This document shows, in pieces, positions 54,918 through 64,000 of a DNA stretch of 64,000 nucleotides. The notes under the pieces were generated by a model, which saw nothing but the letters and a program-made list of their open reading frames with translations, did not search any database and had not been told where the DNA came from. A program made the position numbers and the translations under genes. The stretch is from an uncultured Bacteroidales bacterium (GTDB lineage: Bacteria; Bacteroidota; Bacteroidia; Bacteroidales; UBA932), in NCBI GenBank assembly GCA_944325435.1, contig CALVAC010000004.1:62001-126000 (forward strand), given 5' to 3'. Every line of letters starts with the position of its first letter. Position 1 is the first letter of the stretch.

Positions 54918-55307
54918 ATGAAAAGGTGTATTTATATCATAATGCTTTCCCTTGCCGCGGCCCTGTCCTCCTGCAGCAAGGAATGGGTGTCATCCATAGA
55001 GCTGGGTGTCAATACTGACAGAGTGGACATAGATAATGTCTATGAAGGCGAGTTCTGGTTCACGGTCTTCGCCGCCGAAGACAGCCGCTGGACCCTGACG
55101 GTCATATCGGGAGGTGAATGGCTTTTCCCTGACATGTCCGAAGCATACGGACGGCAGCATGTCAGGTTCTCGTACACTGCCAACATGGATGACAATGCCA
55201 GAGTGGCCAGGTTCGTGCTCAAGGCGGATTCCGGTAAAGAGATTACGGTCTCTGCAGTGCAGTCAGGACTTGAACAGAGCGCATCGGATATTGATTATAT
55301 TGAATAG
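54918..55307 (+). CDS. Small single-BACON-domain lipoprotein
   Basis: The 129-residue protein starts MKRCIYIIMLSLAAALSSC and contains one Ig-like BACON domain (FWFTVFAAEDSRWTLTVISG; ARVARFVLKADSGKEITVSA, then VQSG). BACON domains occur in surface glycan-binding proteins, often next to SusCD. It starts 4 bases after susD. An upstream frame to 54882 overlaps susD and is rejected. Confidence 0.7.
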   Translation: MKRCIYIIMLSLAAALSSCSKEWVSSIELGVNTDRVDIDNVYEGEFWFTVFAAEDSRWTLTVISGGEWLFPDMSEAYGRQHVRFSYTANMDDNARVARFVLKADSGKEITVSAVQSGLEQSASDIDYIE

Positions 55308-55315
55308 TGTCGATT

Positions 55316-57550
55316 ATGAAAAGATATCTGTATATATTGTGCACAGTTTCCCTTGTCTTCTCCTGTACACCACAGGATGGGCTTATAGATGTCGTGGAGA
55401 TAGGGGCAGGTGAAAAGAATGTGGAGCTTGGATGCATGCCCGGGGAATATACCATGGAAGTGTATGCGGATGGCGAATGGTCCGCCTCGATCACAGGAGG
55501 GGACTGGCTGCTGTTCAAGGACGGCTCTTCCCCGGGGATTTCAGGGAACGGTGACAGCAGGCTCGTCATCGGATATCAGATGAACAGGGGAAAGGACAGG
55601 GCTGCAGAAGTCGTGTTGAGCAGGGGTAGCCGGACCTGTACTGTCTCAATCGTGCAGGAAGGCATAATTTCATCCGGCCTGTATTTCGAGAATGCCAATA
55701 TGCTTGTGGGGGCTGATGGAGGTCAGGCATCGGCAAAGCTGATGACAAGGCTCGCGGAGGATGAGATGGAGATGGATGTCAGGTATGATGGGGCTCAGGG
55801 CTGGATATCGAATATCGTGAAAGAGAACAATTTCCTGATTTTTGATGTCCTGGCGAACAATACCTCTCTGATGAGGAGTGCAGTCGTGACTGTGCGGTCA
55901 TCAGAGGATCCTGCCATTGAAGATGAATTGCATATCAATCAGGAAGGGAATTCAATGGTGTTCACGGATGTGGATTTCAGCCTGCTGAAAGGGCTTTCCT
56001 CATCCTCTGTCCTGATAGAGGAAAACCTGGTGCTTACCGGAAGGGTCATAAATGATGACTTGCAGGGTAACGGGGGAGAGGATGTCAACATATCTTCCAC
56101 ATTGAAAGACAGCGGGAGGTCTTCCAGGGTCATATATCTGCAGGATGATTCCGCTATGGACGGAGTTCTTGTGGAGTTCGAGGCAGCTGAAGACAACACG
56201 ACTTCCCGGTTTGACAGGATAAGATTGCTGCTCAGCGGATTGACGCTTACATGCAAGGGCGGGGATTCTGAGGAACCGTTGAGATATGAACTGACAGGGG
56301 CTACTGCAGCAAATGTACTGGAGTCGGAGTCCGGAAGCATCTCTGACCTGCCTGTCAAGAAGAGGCGCATTTCCGAACTGACGGATGATGATGTTTACAC
56401 ATACGTCACTCTGACTGATTGCGAGATACCTATCCGCAAAGGACCTTTCGTCCCTGTGGACTTGAGGTATACCGATGCCATGAACAAATATCCTATGCCA
56501 TTGAGGGACAGGGATGGCGCCACCACATACCTCATGTCCAACCTTGACTGCAGCTGGGCAAGGGATGGCAGAGGTATGCCTCAAGGTTCCGGCGAGGTCT
56601 CCGGTGTCATTGTGCACGAGAAGTGCGACAATTTTGAATGGGACAATGCCGAGGCAACCCGTCTTCTGGCTACGGGGATGACTCTTGACTATATCACCGG
56701 GATAGGGACCATATCCCGTTACCAGATCAGGCCTGTGACAAGGGAAGAGATTGCGATAGCCGAGGATTTCGAGGATGGGTTCTCTGGCATGATAGCGGAA
56801 TACAGGTATTTCAACCGGAACTATGACAATATAGTGAAGAATGTCGATGAGGATTATACCATGTATCCTACCTGGCCTGCAGTCCCATCCCCTACGGATG
56901 ACACATCGCTGAAATCCAGATTCATAAGGTGGAAAGATGGACACCAGGAGATGTTCCTTACGTGGAGGGACTGGTCCCATCTCGGCCCTGTGGAGAACGG
57001 GGTGGTCACCGACCCATCCGGTGGTAACGGTGTCTATGATTATTATGGCCGTTCCGCACACTGGTCGGTACATTCGGCCACTGCATCATCCGGACTTATC
57101 TATGATACCAACGGTCCGGCATGGTATTGTACCCAGTGGACACCGGAACAGTACTGGCTGGTGACTTTCAGTACGGAAGACATCACTGCGGCCAATTTCC
57201 CCCTTTCCGTGAATTTCGGTGCAGAGAACGGGCTCGGTGAGACGGTCGGTGCCCCGAGACACTGGGTACTGGAATATTCCCTGGACAATACCGTATGGAC
57301 GGAGGTGACGGAATATACGGTTCCGGACTTCACGGTCATATTCCAGAAGCGGTCATGGCAGTGTCCAGGTTATAAGTATTTCAGCTTCAATCTGCCTGAA
57401 GACCCTGCGATTCTCGGGAAAGAGACAGTGTATGTCAGGCTCCGCCCGGATGGGAGCAATGCCGGCTCCACAGGTTCGTACGATGGCAATGCTGTTGTCC
57501 CTGCATGTCATTCCTCTATTGATTATTTTTCCATCAGATATGTCAAATAA
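55316..57550 (+). CDS. BACON/DUF5689 surface lipoprotein
   Basis: The 744-residue protein has a lipobox (VSLVFSCTP), BACON-like domains in the first 215 residues (WSASITGGDWLLFKDG) and a DUF5689-like middle region (KGLSSSSVLIEENLVLTGRV onward, about 225-480). The C-terminal beta domain is of the kind that occurs in binding proteins (APRHWVLEYSLDNTVWTEV). It has no catalytic motif. It is a candidate surface glycan-binding protein, occupying the position where SusE/F-type proteins lie in other loci. The in-frame GTG at 55307 is an alternative start, but the ATG at 55316 begins the signal peptide. Confidence 0.7.
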   Translation: MKRYLYILCTVSLVFSCTPQDGLIDVVEIGAGEKNVELGCMPGEYTMEVYADGEWSASITGGDWLLFKDGSSPGISGNGDSRLVIGYQMNRGKDRAAEVVLSRGSRTCTVSIVQEGIISSGLYFENANMLVGADGGQASAKLMTRLAEDEMEMDVRYDGAQGWISNIVKENNFLIFDVLANNTSLMRSAVVTVRSSEDPAIEDELHINQEGNSMVFTDVDFSLLKGLSSSSVLIEENLVLTGRVINDDLQGNGGEDVNISSTLKDSGRSSRVIYLQDDSAMDGVLVEFEAAEDNTTSRFDRIRLLLSGLTLTCKGGDSEEPLRYELTGATAANVLESESGSISDLPVKKRRISELTDDDVYTYVTLTDCEIPIRKGPFVPVDLRYTDAMNKYPMPLRDRDGATTYLMSNLDCSWARDGRGMPQGSGEVSGVIVHEKCDNFEWDNAEATRLLATGMTLDYITGIGTISRYQIRPVTREEIAIAEDFEDGFSGMIAEYRYFNRNYDNIVKNVDEDYTMYPTWPAVPSPTDDTSLKSRFIRWKDGHQEMFLTWRDWSHLGPVENGVVTDPSGGNGVYDYYGRSAHWSVHSATASSGLIYDTNGPAWYCTQWTPEQYWLVTFSTEDITAANFPLSVNFGAENGLGETVGAPRHWVLEYSLDNTVWTEVTEYTVPDFTVIFQKRSWQCPGYKYFSFNLPEDPAILGKETVYVRLRPDGSNAGSTGSYDGNAVVPACHSSIDYFSIRYVK

Positions 57551-57568
57551 CGGATAAAGAAACGAGAT

Positions 57569-58426
57569 ATGAAATGGACTTGCTTAAGGCTGCTGCTATG
57601 GCCGGCCATTGTGATATTCGGGTCGTGCGATTCGACCCGGATCCAGACCGTGACCGAGGAAAAGGTCACTGTCATTGAAGAGACGGAATATGTGGACCGA
57701 CATCAGGATGGGACAGGCTCTACTCCGCAATGGGGAGGAATACCGGTCAGGGTAGGCATAATCGGTGATTCCATATCCACTTTCAGCGGGTGGGTACCGA
57801 ACGGGTATGTCGCCTATTATCCTCATTCTGCTGGATCCGTCTCAGACCTTACCGATGTCAGCCAGACATGGTGGCACAGGCTTATATATACGCTTATGCC
57901 GGATGCGGAGCTGGACATGAACCTGTCGTTCTCTGCAACCTGTGTAGCCAAGACCGGCTCGGAGTCCCTGTATGACCGGAACGACTTTGTCACCAGATGC
58001 ACAGGTTTCGACAATCCCGACATCGTGGTCATACATGGAGGTACCAACGACAGGGGGATTTCTCTCGGGCATCCGGCTCCGCTCGGAGAATACGACTATG
58101 ATACTCCTGCCGATGAACTGGATAGATACTGTTTCCGTCCCGCCTACATCTGCATGGTGAAAAAGATAACCGAGGCATGGCCGGGGGTGAAGATTGTCTG
58201 TGTGATAGGCGACTGCCTCTATCAGGAGGAATATGTGTCTCTCGCGGATTCGATAGAGGAGATTGCCGGACATTATGGATTCCCGGTAGTGAAGTTCGAG
58301 TCTCCTCTGGAGACATTCGATGGAGTCCATCCGGACAGTTACGGTGCGGCATATATGTCTGACAGGATATATGATGTTATGGAAGAGGAAAATCTGCTGT
58401 ATTACAAAAGGGAGGGCACGTTATGA
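57569..58426 (+). CDS. SGNH-family hydrolase lipoprotein (probable carbohydrate esterase)
   Basis: The 285-residue protein has a lipobox (IVIFGSCDS). The SGNH blocks are all present: GDSIS with nucleophile Ser68, a Gly in the second block, GGTND in block III and DGVHPD with the Asp-His pair near the end. It would remove acetyl or similar groups from the glycan. Its stop overlaps the next start (ATGA at 58423-58426). Confidence 0.82.
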   Translation: MKWTCLRLLLWPAIVIFGSCDSTRIQTVTEEKVTVIEETEYVDRHQDGTGSTPQWGGIPVRVGIIGDSISTFSGWVPNGYVAYYPHSAGSVSDLTDVSQTWWHRLIYTLMPDAELDMNLSFSATCVAKTGSESLYDRNDFVTRCTGFDNPDIVVIHGGTNDRGISLGHPAPLGEYDYDTPADELDRYCFRPAYICMVKKITEAWPGVKIVCVIGDCLYQEEYVSLADSIEEIAGHYGFPVVKFESPLETFDGVHPDSYGAAYMSDRIYDVMEEENLLYYKREGTL

Positions 58427-60486
58427 GAAGGCTGGATATGATCATGGCATCCCTGGCTGTTGCCGGATGCACAGGACTGGAACCGGATGCTACCGTTTCA
58501 CGGCCGTCAGATGATCTTGCGGCGGAAGGGTATGAGATTGTCGGAAAGACCGGCTTCGCTACGAAAACGGGACTTGATGACAGATTGAAGGTAGTATGGG
58601 ATGCCGGGGACGCAATAAAGGTGATGAGCGCTGATAACCTGACAGGTGCGGTGTACTGCATCACTGAATTGAGTTCCGATGGCACTGCCGCGATATTTGC
58701 TCCGGAGGCTCCTGATGATGCGGTGGCCGGTGTTCCCCGTTATGCGGTGTACCCGGCATCTGCTTCAGGCCGGGCCATTGTAGGTGATTCCCCTGTCGCA
58801 GAGGTGGACTTTTCAGCACTTGATGCGTCCGGGCTTGTATATGGTTATGCCGAAGACACCGTCCTTCCGGAAGATGCTGATGTGTCGGAAGTCCCTATGG
58901 TAGCCTGTGCTGAAGGTAATATTTTCGACTTCAAAAGTCTTTGCGGGGCAGTGCAGATCCGGCCGTACGATTACCAGACGACGGGAATTGAGCTGGCTGC
59001 AATCAGGATAGGGTCGGCGGACGGCTCTGCACTCGGAGGTACTGCTACAGTGGACATGCGGGAAGGACGGATTACCGCAATGGCCGGAGACAAGACGCAT
59101 CTCCAGTATGTCCTCGACAATCCTGTCTCCATTGAAACCGGCGGCTGGACCTCATGGAGCGTCAATTCTGCATCCACATTCGGCAACAACGCCCGTTGTT
59201 TTCTTGTATGGCTCCCGGCTATGGACTATGCAGAAGGGCTTGAGGTCACTCTTGTCGATTCGGACGGGATGGAATACAGTTTTGTCACGGAGCCTCTGAC
59301 AGTGAGACCGGCGGCGGTCACGAGACTCCCGTATATGCCGTTGACAGTGTATTATGGTACGGCCAACTGTGTGCGTGCAGAGCCCGGGACGACCTCAGTC
59401 AGGGTGGATGTCACCCCGTACTGCAGTTTTTCCGAAAGTTTCGAGCCGGATGGGATACCGGTTAAAGGCGCTTCCGGTGCGATTGCTGGGGTATCTGTCG
59501 TCTGGCAACAGGAACACGGCTGTCCGGAGACTGACCTCTCGGCTTCTTCCGGCAGAGGGACAGTAATACCTGCAGGTGCATCCATCCCTGTCTCCGAGGA
59601 GGATGGACATACCTATATTGATGTCCCTCTCACTGGAACTGCGGGAAATGCTGTCGTTGCCATAAAGGATTCCGAAGGCACTGTGCTGTGGTCTTTCCAT
59701 ATATGGGTGGGAGAAGTAGAAGATGTCGGATGCAGCAATCCGGAAGGAGGGGATTATGTGCTTATGGACCGGAATCTCGGGGCTACATCGGTCCTTGACA
59801 GATCTCAGTGCACTGAGGAGACCATACGCAATTCTTTCGGCCTTTTCTACCAGTGGGGCAGGAAAGACCCGTTCCCGAGAGTCCTTTCCAGAAGTGCCAG
59901 AGTGACATCGTACAGGGCAGAGAATGCTTTCACCAATTCCGTGACAAGAGATGACAGGACTATAGGGAATATCGGCTATACGGTCCGCAATCCGGAGAAA
60001 AGAATCTGGCTGGACAACGGCAGCGGATGCAACTGGCTGATGTCATATATCAACGAACTGTGGGGATTTCCGTATTCCGCGACTGACCCGGACAGGATAG
60101 TGGCAGAAAATATGACGGTATCGGGAGTCAAGACTGTCTATGACCCGTGTCCGGAAGGTTACAGGATAGCGGATCTGAAACACCTTTACGGTCTGCTCTC
60201 CCTGAATGGAAGCTCCCTTTCAGGCAGGGATACTTACTACGGATATTATTTCCGGACAGGTGACAGCGACTCAGAAGTCTTCTTCCCTGCGGCAGGTTAT
60301 GTCTCGTCCAGGTTTGAAGATGCCACAGCCCTGTGTTATGAGACCTATTGGGGCTTGTACTGGACCAGCGCATCCGGGTTGTCCAATACCCATCTCTTCA
60401 GGATAGATGGACAGCAGTATGCCCAGATTGGCAACGATCTCAGAGGACAGATGCTTTCTGTGAGATGCCTTAAAATGACAGAATGA
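58423..60486 (+). CDS. Fimbrillin-like lipoprotein with FISUMP-type C-terminal domain
   Basis: The 687-residue protein has a lipobox (LAVAGCTG), a fimbrillin-like part (about 30-320; KVVWDAGDAIKVMSAD, PRYAVYPASASG, CGAVQIRPYD) and a C-terminal FISUMP-type domain (about 430-687; DYVLMDRNLGATSV, GLFYQWGRKDPF, YDPCPEGYRI, VRCLKM). Domains of this kind have many aromatic and Cys residues and occur in surface proteins. Its function is unknown. It could be another glycan-binding component of the locus. Its stop overlaps the next start. Confidence 0.7.
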   Translation: MRRLDMIMASLAVAGCTGLEPDATVSRPSDDLAAEGYEIVGKTGFATKTGLDDRLKVVWDAGDAIKVMSADNLTGAVYCITELSSDGTAAIFAPEAPDDAVAGVPRYAVYPASASGRAIVGDSPVAEVDFSALDASGLVYGYAEDTVLPEDADVSEVPMVACAEGNIFDFKSLCGAVQIRPYDYQTTGIELAAIRIGSADGSALGGTATVDMREGRITAMAGDKTHLQYVLDNPVSIETGGWTSWSVNSASTFGNNARCFLVWLPAMDYAEGLEVTLVDSDGMEYSFVTEPLTVRPAAVTRLPYMPLTVYYGTANCVRAEPGTTSVRVDVTPYCSFSESFEPDGIPVKGASGAIAGVSVVWQQEHGCPETDLSASSGRGTVIPAGASIPVSEEDGHTYIDVPLTGTAGNAVVAIKDSEGTVLWSFHIWVGEVEDVGCSNPEGGDYVLMDRNLGATSVLDRSQCTEETIRNSFGLFYQWGRKDPFPRVLSRSARVTSYRAENAFTNSVTRDDRTIGNIGYTVRNPEKRIWLDNGSGCNWLMSYINELWGFPYSATDPDRIVAENMTVSGVKTVYDPCPEGYRIADLKHLYGLLSLNGSSLSGRDTYYGYYFRTGDSDSEVFFPAAGYVSSRFEDATALCYETYWGLYWTSASGLSNTHLFRIDGQQYAQIGNDLRGQMLSVRCLKMTE

Positions 60487-62204
60487 TGAAAAGGATATTG
60501 CCGATATTGGTTTTCTCGGTATTTCCGGTCCTGCTGTCTGCCCAGGGCGTGCTTGTCCATACGGAGGACCAGATGAACCGCGGCAGGACTGTGTCCGGCT
60601 CGCATATAGGGGTAGAGGCATACAGTTCTATAGAACCTGTATATACATACGACACTTTGCTCAGGACACGGTATCTGCTTCCGGAGGATATTCCTGCCGA
60701 GCAGTCTGCCCCTTTTTACCCGAGGGTAAAGAGGATGCGGGATGGCCGTACAGTCATGTTCTGGCAGGGAGGGCAGCATTCAAGCAGGATATACTGCGCC
60801 AGGACTGCCGATCTGCGCAACTGGGATGAAAGGGTACGCCTTTTCGGTCCAGAGCAGAAGATGGTGGCAGGCAAGAAGACCTGGATAAGGTATATGACAG
60901 CGGATGCAGTGGTCCTCGGAAGCGGGGAGATAGTGATGGCGGCCTCGTTCCGCAGCGACCGCTATGCGGAAGGGCTCGGATGCGGGATTGTCATCAGAAG
61001 AAGCCGTTACAATGGAGACTGGTGGGACAGGCCGAGGGTCATCTACGAAGGACCGAACTGGGAGCCATATCTGATAGAGCTGCCGGATGGACGGCTGCAG
61101 TGCTATTTCACGGATGCCGATCCGGCAACAAAGAATTCAGGGACATCGATGATAGAGTCATTCGATGGCGGATTCACGTGGTCATCCCGGAAGAGGGTCT
61201 GCCGTCAGTTCAAATATTATGACCGGCAGCAAAAGATTTTCACTGACCAGATGCCCTGTTTCAGACTGCTGGCAGATGGAAAGACTCTTTTCGGGATTCT
61301 GGAAGCCAGGCTGGAGTCCGGAGGTCCGGGTACGCAGAGTTCATATATGATGTCTGCCATCTGGAACGATGCATACGCCTGGGAGGATCTTGGAGAAGAT
61401 GGGGAAGGCCCGCAGACCAGGAAAACGAACATATTCAGGGGCAACGGGGGATATGTGGCCGTATTCCCCTCTGGTGAGGTGGCTATATCGGCCGGTATCG
61501 GAGGCCTGCTTTCCGTCAAGATCGGAGATGCAACGGCCGGCAGTTTCAACGGCCGGAACTGGTATTCGGACTGGCTTCAGCCTTTTGACAGGCCTGGGAC
61601 ATGGGGAACCATAGAGACCGTGGATCCTCATCATTTGGTATGGGCAATGGACTGCCAGGATGGATTGCTGTTCGGGGTAGGGTATCTCAACCATCGTATA
61701 GATGCGGTAAGGCAGACTGTGGATATTGATGGGGATGGCAGAGAGTGGGAAGCGGAAGATGCGTTGTTCATAGGCTCCGAATCCCCGGTGCAGGCTATAT
61801 TCAGGGCAAGTCACGATGAAGACTATGTGTATGTCCTGGCAGAAGTCACGGGATATGTCCAGGGAGAGGAGCCTGTCATATCTATGTCCTTGCATGATGC
61901 ATCGGCGAAGAAAATGGCTCCCGGCTCGACAATCTCTTTTTCGGTAGGGGCATCCGGACTGGTCGGCAGCGGGACTTCTGGCAGGAATGGCTCTGCTGAT
62001 GGTATTACGGTATGCAGCCGTAGAGGCAAGACGGTTGCCGGAAAGCCCGGATATGTGGCTGAAATAAGTGTCCCGAGGAAGTATGTAGGAAGTGCGGATG
62101 AACTGTGCTTCTGGGCAGAGACTGCCTGTGGCAGGACTAAAGATACATTCACCGGTTCCAACAGTTCAAAGACAGAGACATGGCAAAGAATATGTTTAAG
62201 ATAA
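60483..62204 (+). CDS. Sialidase-like propeller with C-terminal CBM9-like domain, copy 1
   Basis: The 573-residue secreted protein has a signal peptide (start MMKRILPILVF, VLLSAQG end), a propeller region (about 70-410) with an Asp-box (SFDGGFTWSSRKRV) and conserved WQGGQHSSRIY and EGLGCGIVI blocks, and a C-terminal beta-sandwich with VDIDGDGREWEAEDAL, as in CBM9/DOMON-like modules. Many BNR-type proteins annotated as sialidases in Bacteroidales act on other sugars, so I do not claim sialidase activity. It is paralogous to the next gene. Confidence 0.7.
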   Translation: MMKRILPILVFSVFPVLLSAQGVLVHTEDQMNRGRTVSGSHIGVEAYSSIEPVYTYDTLLRTRYLLPEDIPAEQSAPFYPRVKRMRDGRTVMFWQGGQHSSRIYCARTADLRNWDERVRLFGPEQKMVAGKKTWIRYMTADAVVLGSGEIVMAASFRSDRYAEGLGCGIVIRRSRYNGDWWDRPRVIYEGPNWEPYLIELPDGRLQCYFTDADPATKNSGTSMIESFDGGFTWSSRKRVCRQFKYYDRQQKIFTDQMPCFRLLADGKTLFGILEARLESGGPGTQSSYMMSAIWNDAYAWEDLGEDGEGPQTRKTNIFRGNGGYVAVFPSGEVAISAGIGGLLSVKIGDATAGSFNGRNWYSDWLQPFDRPGTWGTIETVDPHHLVWAMDCQDGLLFGVGYLNHRIDAVRQTVDIDGDGREWEAEDALFIGSESPVQAIFRASHDEDYVYVLAEVTGYVQGEEPVISMSLHDASAKKMAPGSTISFSVGASGLVGSGTSGRNGSADGITVCSRRGKTVAGKPGYVAEISVPRKYVGSADELCFWAETACGRTKDTFTGSNSSKTETWQRICLR

Positions 62205-63934
62205 CATCGGTGGCGTTCGCTGCCATCTTGTCCGGCATCGGCTGTATGGCTGACCGGCTGCCCGCTCCTGAAGATGAGCCGGTAAGGCTGCATACGGTGT
62301 CGCAGGTTATAGATGCGGCAAGGCCGGAGAGGGATTCTCATACAGGAGAGGAATGCTGGAGTGCGATGCAGCCGATGTCAGGCTATTCATACATCCTCCC
62401 TCATGACATGCTCACAGCCGGAGCACCGGAAGACCAGAGAATGGCTATGTATCCGCGCATCAAGAAGATGGGCAATGGGGAATATATAATGTTCTGGCAC
62501 GGTAGTCCGACCGGTTCGCGTATATGGTCTTCCATAAGCGGGGATTTCAAGGAATGGTCGGAGCCTGTCCTGCTTTTCGGCCCGGAACATGTCACTGTCA
62601 ACGGTACGGGTGACTGGAGACGCTATGTCAATATGGATGCGGCGGTCTTGCCTGATGGGGAGATACTTGCTGTCTGTTCATTCAGGGCTACAGAACATTA
62701 CAGGGAAGGTCTCGGGTGCGGAATCATGCTTATCCGCAGCAAGGATAACGGGAGGACATGGACTTCGCCTGTACAGATCTACGAGGGACCGAACTGGGAG
62801 CCGTATCTTCTTGCTCTTCCTGACGGAAAATTACAATGTTATTTTACCGATGCCACTCCGCAGACGAGGAATTCGGGTACGTCCCTGATTGAATCTTCCG
62901 ACAACGGAATCACATGGAGTCTCAGGAAGAGGGTGTGCCGTCAGTACAAGTACAGATATGATGGTCCGGATGGAGATTTTGCCGGACAGAAGATATACAC
63001 TGACCAGATGCCGTGTTTTCGCGTCCTCAACGATGGCAAGACCCTGTTCGGGTTCATAGAGTCAAGGCTGGAGCGGACACCTGGTGTAAACGGGAAGAGC
63101 TATTATGCCCTTTCTGTCATCTGGAATGATTCTCTGGAATGGAAGGATCTCGGGGAAGATTCCGAAGGCCCTTCAACCAGACTGTCCAATGTCATAGAGG
63201 GCGGTGGCGGATATGTCGCGGTTTTCCCATCCGGGGAAGTTGTCATATCAGGACATATAGGCGGACGCTTCCGGATGAAGATACTGGACAGTTCCGGCTG
63301 CCGCAACGGCGGTACGGTGTGGGATGATGGATGGTTGTCTCCGTTTTCGGGTATGGGCTACTGGTCATGTACCGAGGTGGATTCTCCGCTGTCGCTTGTA
63401 GCTGCAATGCATTGTGATAAAGGGATTGAATTCGGAAGATTCTATCTGAACCACCGTATAGATGCATCAGATGCCCGGATTGTGGCGGATGGCGATGGTG
63501 GAGAATGGATGTCGGAAGATGCCCTGTATCTCGGATGCAGGGATGGGGCGGAGTCCATTTTCCGGACAGCAAAGGATGACAGGAACCTTTATCTCCTTGT
63601 GGAGACCCTGTCGGATGACAGGTCCGGTAGGACCCGGGTAGACATGCTTCTGGGCAATCCTTCCGGCAAAGATGTGAAGACAGTGAAGATCAGTTCTTCA
63701 GGTTCGGTACTCGCATCGGATGCAGACATCTCATCCTCTTTCCGCTACGGGACATCCGACAAAGGGGAATCAGGGTTTGCAGTCGAAATAGCCATTCCTC
63801 TCGAAAGCCTCGGTCTTTCGAGGGGTGATTTCCTGTGCCTTTATTCCGCAATGTCGGATGGAGGTGCTGTCTCTACATTCTCCTTGTCGAAAAAATCGGA
63901 TATGGACACATGGCAACACATTAAAATCAGATAA
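62180..63934 (+). CDS. Sialidase-like propeller with C-terminal CBM9-like domain, copy 2
   Basis: The 584-residue lipoprotein (signal ending LSGIGCMAD) is the tandem paralogue of the gene before. It shares EGLGCGI, IYEGPNWEPYL, LQCYFTDA, NSGTS and the Asp-box region (SSDNGITWSLRKRVCRQ), and the same C-terminal module (VADGDGGEWMSEDALYLG), ending TWQHIKIR. Copy 1 has an ordinary signal peptide, while this one looks lipidated. They may therefore act in different places. The start at 62180 overlaps the end of copy 1 by 25 bases. Confidence 0.7.
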   Translation: MAKNMFKITSVAFAAILSGIGCMADRLPAPEDEPVRLHTVSQVIDAARPERDSHTGEECWSAMQPMSGYSYILPHDMLTAGAPEDQRMAMYPRIKKMGNGEYIMFWHGSPTGSRIWSSISGDFKEWSEPVLLFGPEHVTVNGTGDWRRYVNMDAAVLPDGEILAVCSFRATEHYREGLGCGIMLIRSKDNGRTWTSPVQIYEGPNWEPYLLALPDGKLQCYFTDATPQTRNSGTSLIESSDNGITWSLRKRVCRQYKYRYDGPDGDFAGQKIYTDQMPCFRVLNDGKTLFGFIESRLERTPGVNGKSYYALSVIWNDSLEWKDLGEDSEGPSTRLSNVIEGGGGYVAVFPSGEVVISGHIGGRFRMKILDSSGCRNGGTVWDDGWLSPFSGMGYWSCTEVDSPLSLVAAMHCDKGIEFGRFYLNHRIDASDARIVADGDGGEWMSEDALYLGCRDGAESIFRTAKDDRNLYLLVETLSDDRSGRTRVDMLLGNPSGKDVKTVKISSSGSVLASDADISSSFRYGTSDKGESGFAVEIAIPLESLGLSRGDFLCLYSAMSDGGAVSTFSLSKKSDMDTWQHIKIR

Positions 63935-63936
63935 GT

Positions 63937-64000
63937 ATGGACCCGAAAATGAAAAGTCATCTCATAATATGTGTTTTGTTGGCTATCCCCTCCATTTCTT
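63937..64000 (+). CDS. 5' end of a further secreted protein (truncated by the window)
   Basis: A start at 63937 (or 63949) opens a frame with a signal-peptide-like beginning, KSHLIICVLLAIPSIS, which runs off the edge. It lies 2 bases after copy 2 of the propeller and is therefore the next gene of the operon. Nothing more can be said. Confidence 0.6.
   Translation, partial: MDPKMKSHLIICVLLAIPSIS

Noticed and set aside
1..64000. CRISPR arrays, rRNA genes and insertion sequences
   Set aside because: I saw no regularly spaced repeats, no rRNA-like blocks and no DDE transposase. The only mobile DNA recognised is the element at 13.7-19.1 kb.

Overview
The window is chromosomal DNA from a member of the Bacteroidales, probably a gut commensal. 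The evidence is the SusC/SusD outer-membrane pairs, hybrid two-component sensors, many surface lipoproteins, and promoters that fit the Bacteroidetes pattern (TTG, about 20 bp, then TAnnTTTG). I did not try to assign a family or genus.

Layout. (1) 1-8.6 kb: a starch/malto-oligosaccharide utilisation operon (susC, susD, a SusE-type lipoprotein and a SusG-type GH13 amylase with an inserted carbohydrate-binding module). (2) 8.5-13.6 kb, minus strand: a TonB receptor, a DUF4374 lipoprotein and a PepSY membrane protein, the same gene set as the XusABC xenosiderophore system. (3) 13.7-19.15 kb: an AT-rich integrative element beside an initiator tRNA-Met gene. It carries a large serine integrase, a small serine resolvase, a probable Rep protein, one lipoprotein and a 6S-like structured RNA. 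(4) 19.3-23.1 kb: a DMT exporter, hisS and pgi. (5) 23.2-28.3 kb: a shrunken fructan locus (fructokinase, hexose transporter, GH32) that ends in a deletion scar fusing the start of a sensor gene to the back half of a second GH32-like gene. (6) 28.4-32.5 kb: a PurF paralogue lacking the catalytic cysteine, a GDPD phosphodiesterase, an S4-domain protein and manA. (7) 32.7-64 kb: a hybrid two-component regulator followed by about 27 kb of closely packed co-directional genes. These encode a SusC/D pair, two TIM-barrel or mutarotase-like enzymes of DUF families, an esterase/propeller fusion, a GH5-like enzyme, an SGNH hydrolase, two sialidase-like propellers and many BACON or fimbrillin-like lipoproteins. 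The substrate cannot be inferred from the sequence.

How the genes fit together. Regions 1, 5 and 7 are glycan loci. SusD-type lipoproteins capture glycan at the surface, secreted or surface hydrolases cut it, SusC imports it, and pgi, manA and fructokinase feed the sugars into glycolysis. Region 2 would supply iron. Region 3 is a recent arrival whose integrase reading frame runs into the tRNA. When the element excises, that frame would be rejoined to a different tail encoded at the other end of the element.

The most notable points are the 6S-like RNA inside the element, the integrase whose C-terminus depends on integration, the fused remnant in the fructan locus, and the large glycan locus of unknown substrate. 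All positions were read by hand, so site coordinates could be off by a base or two.
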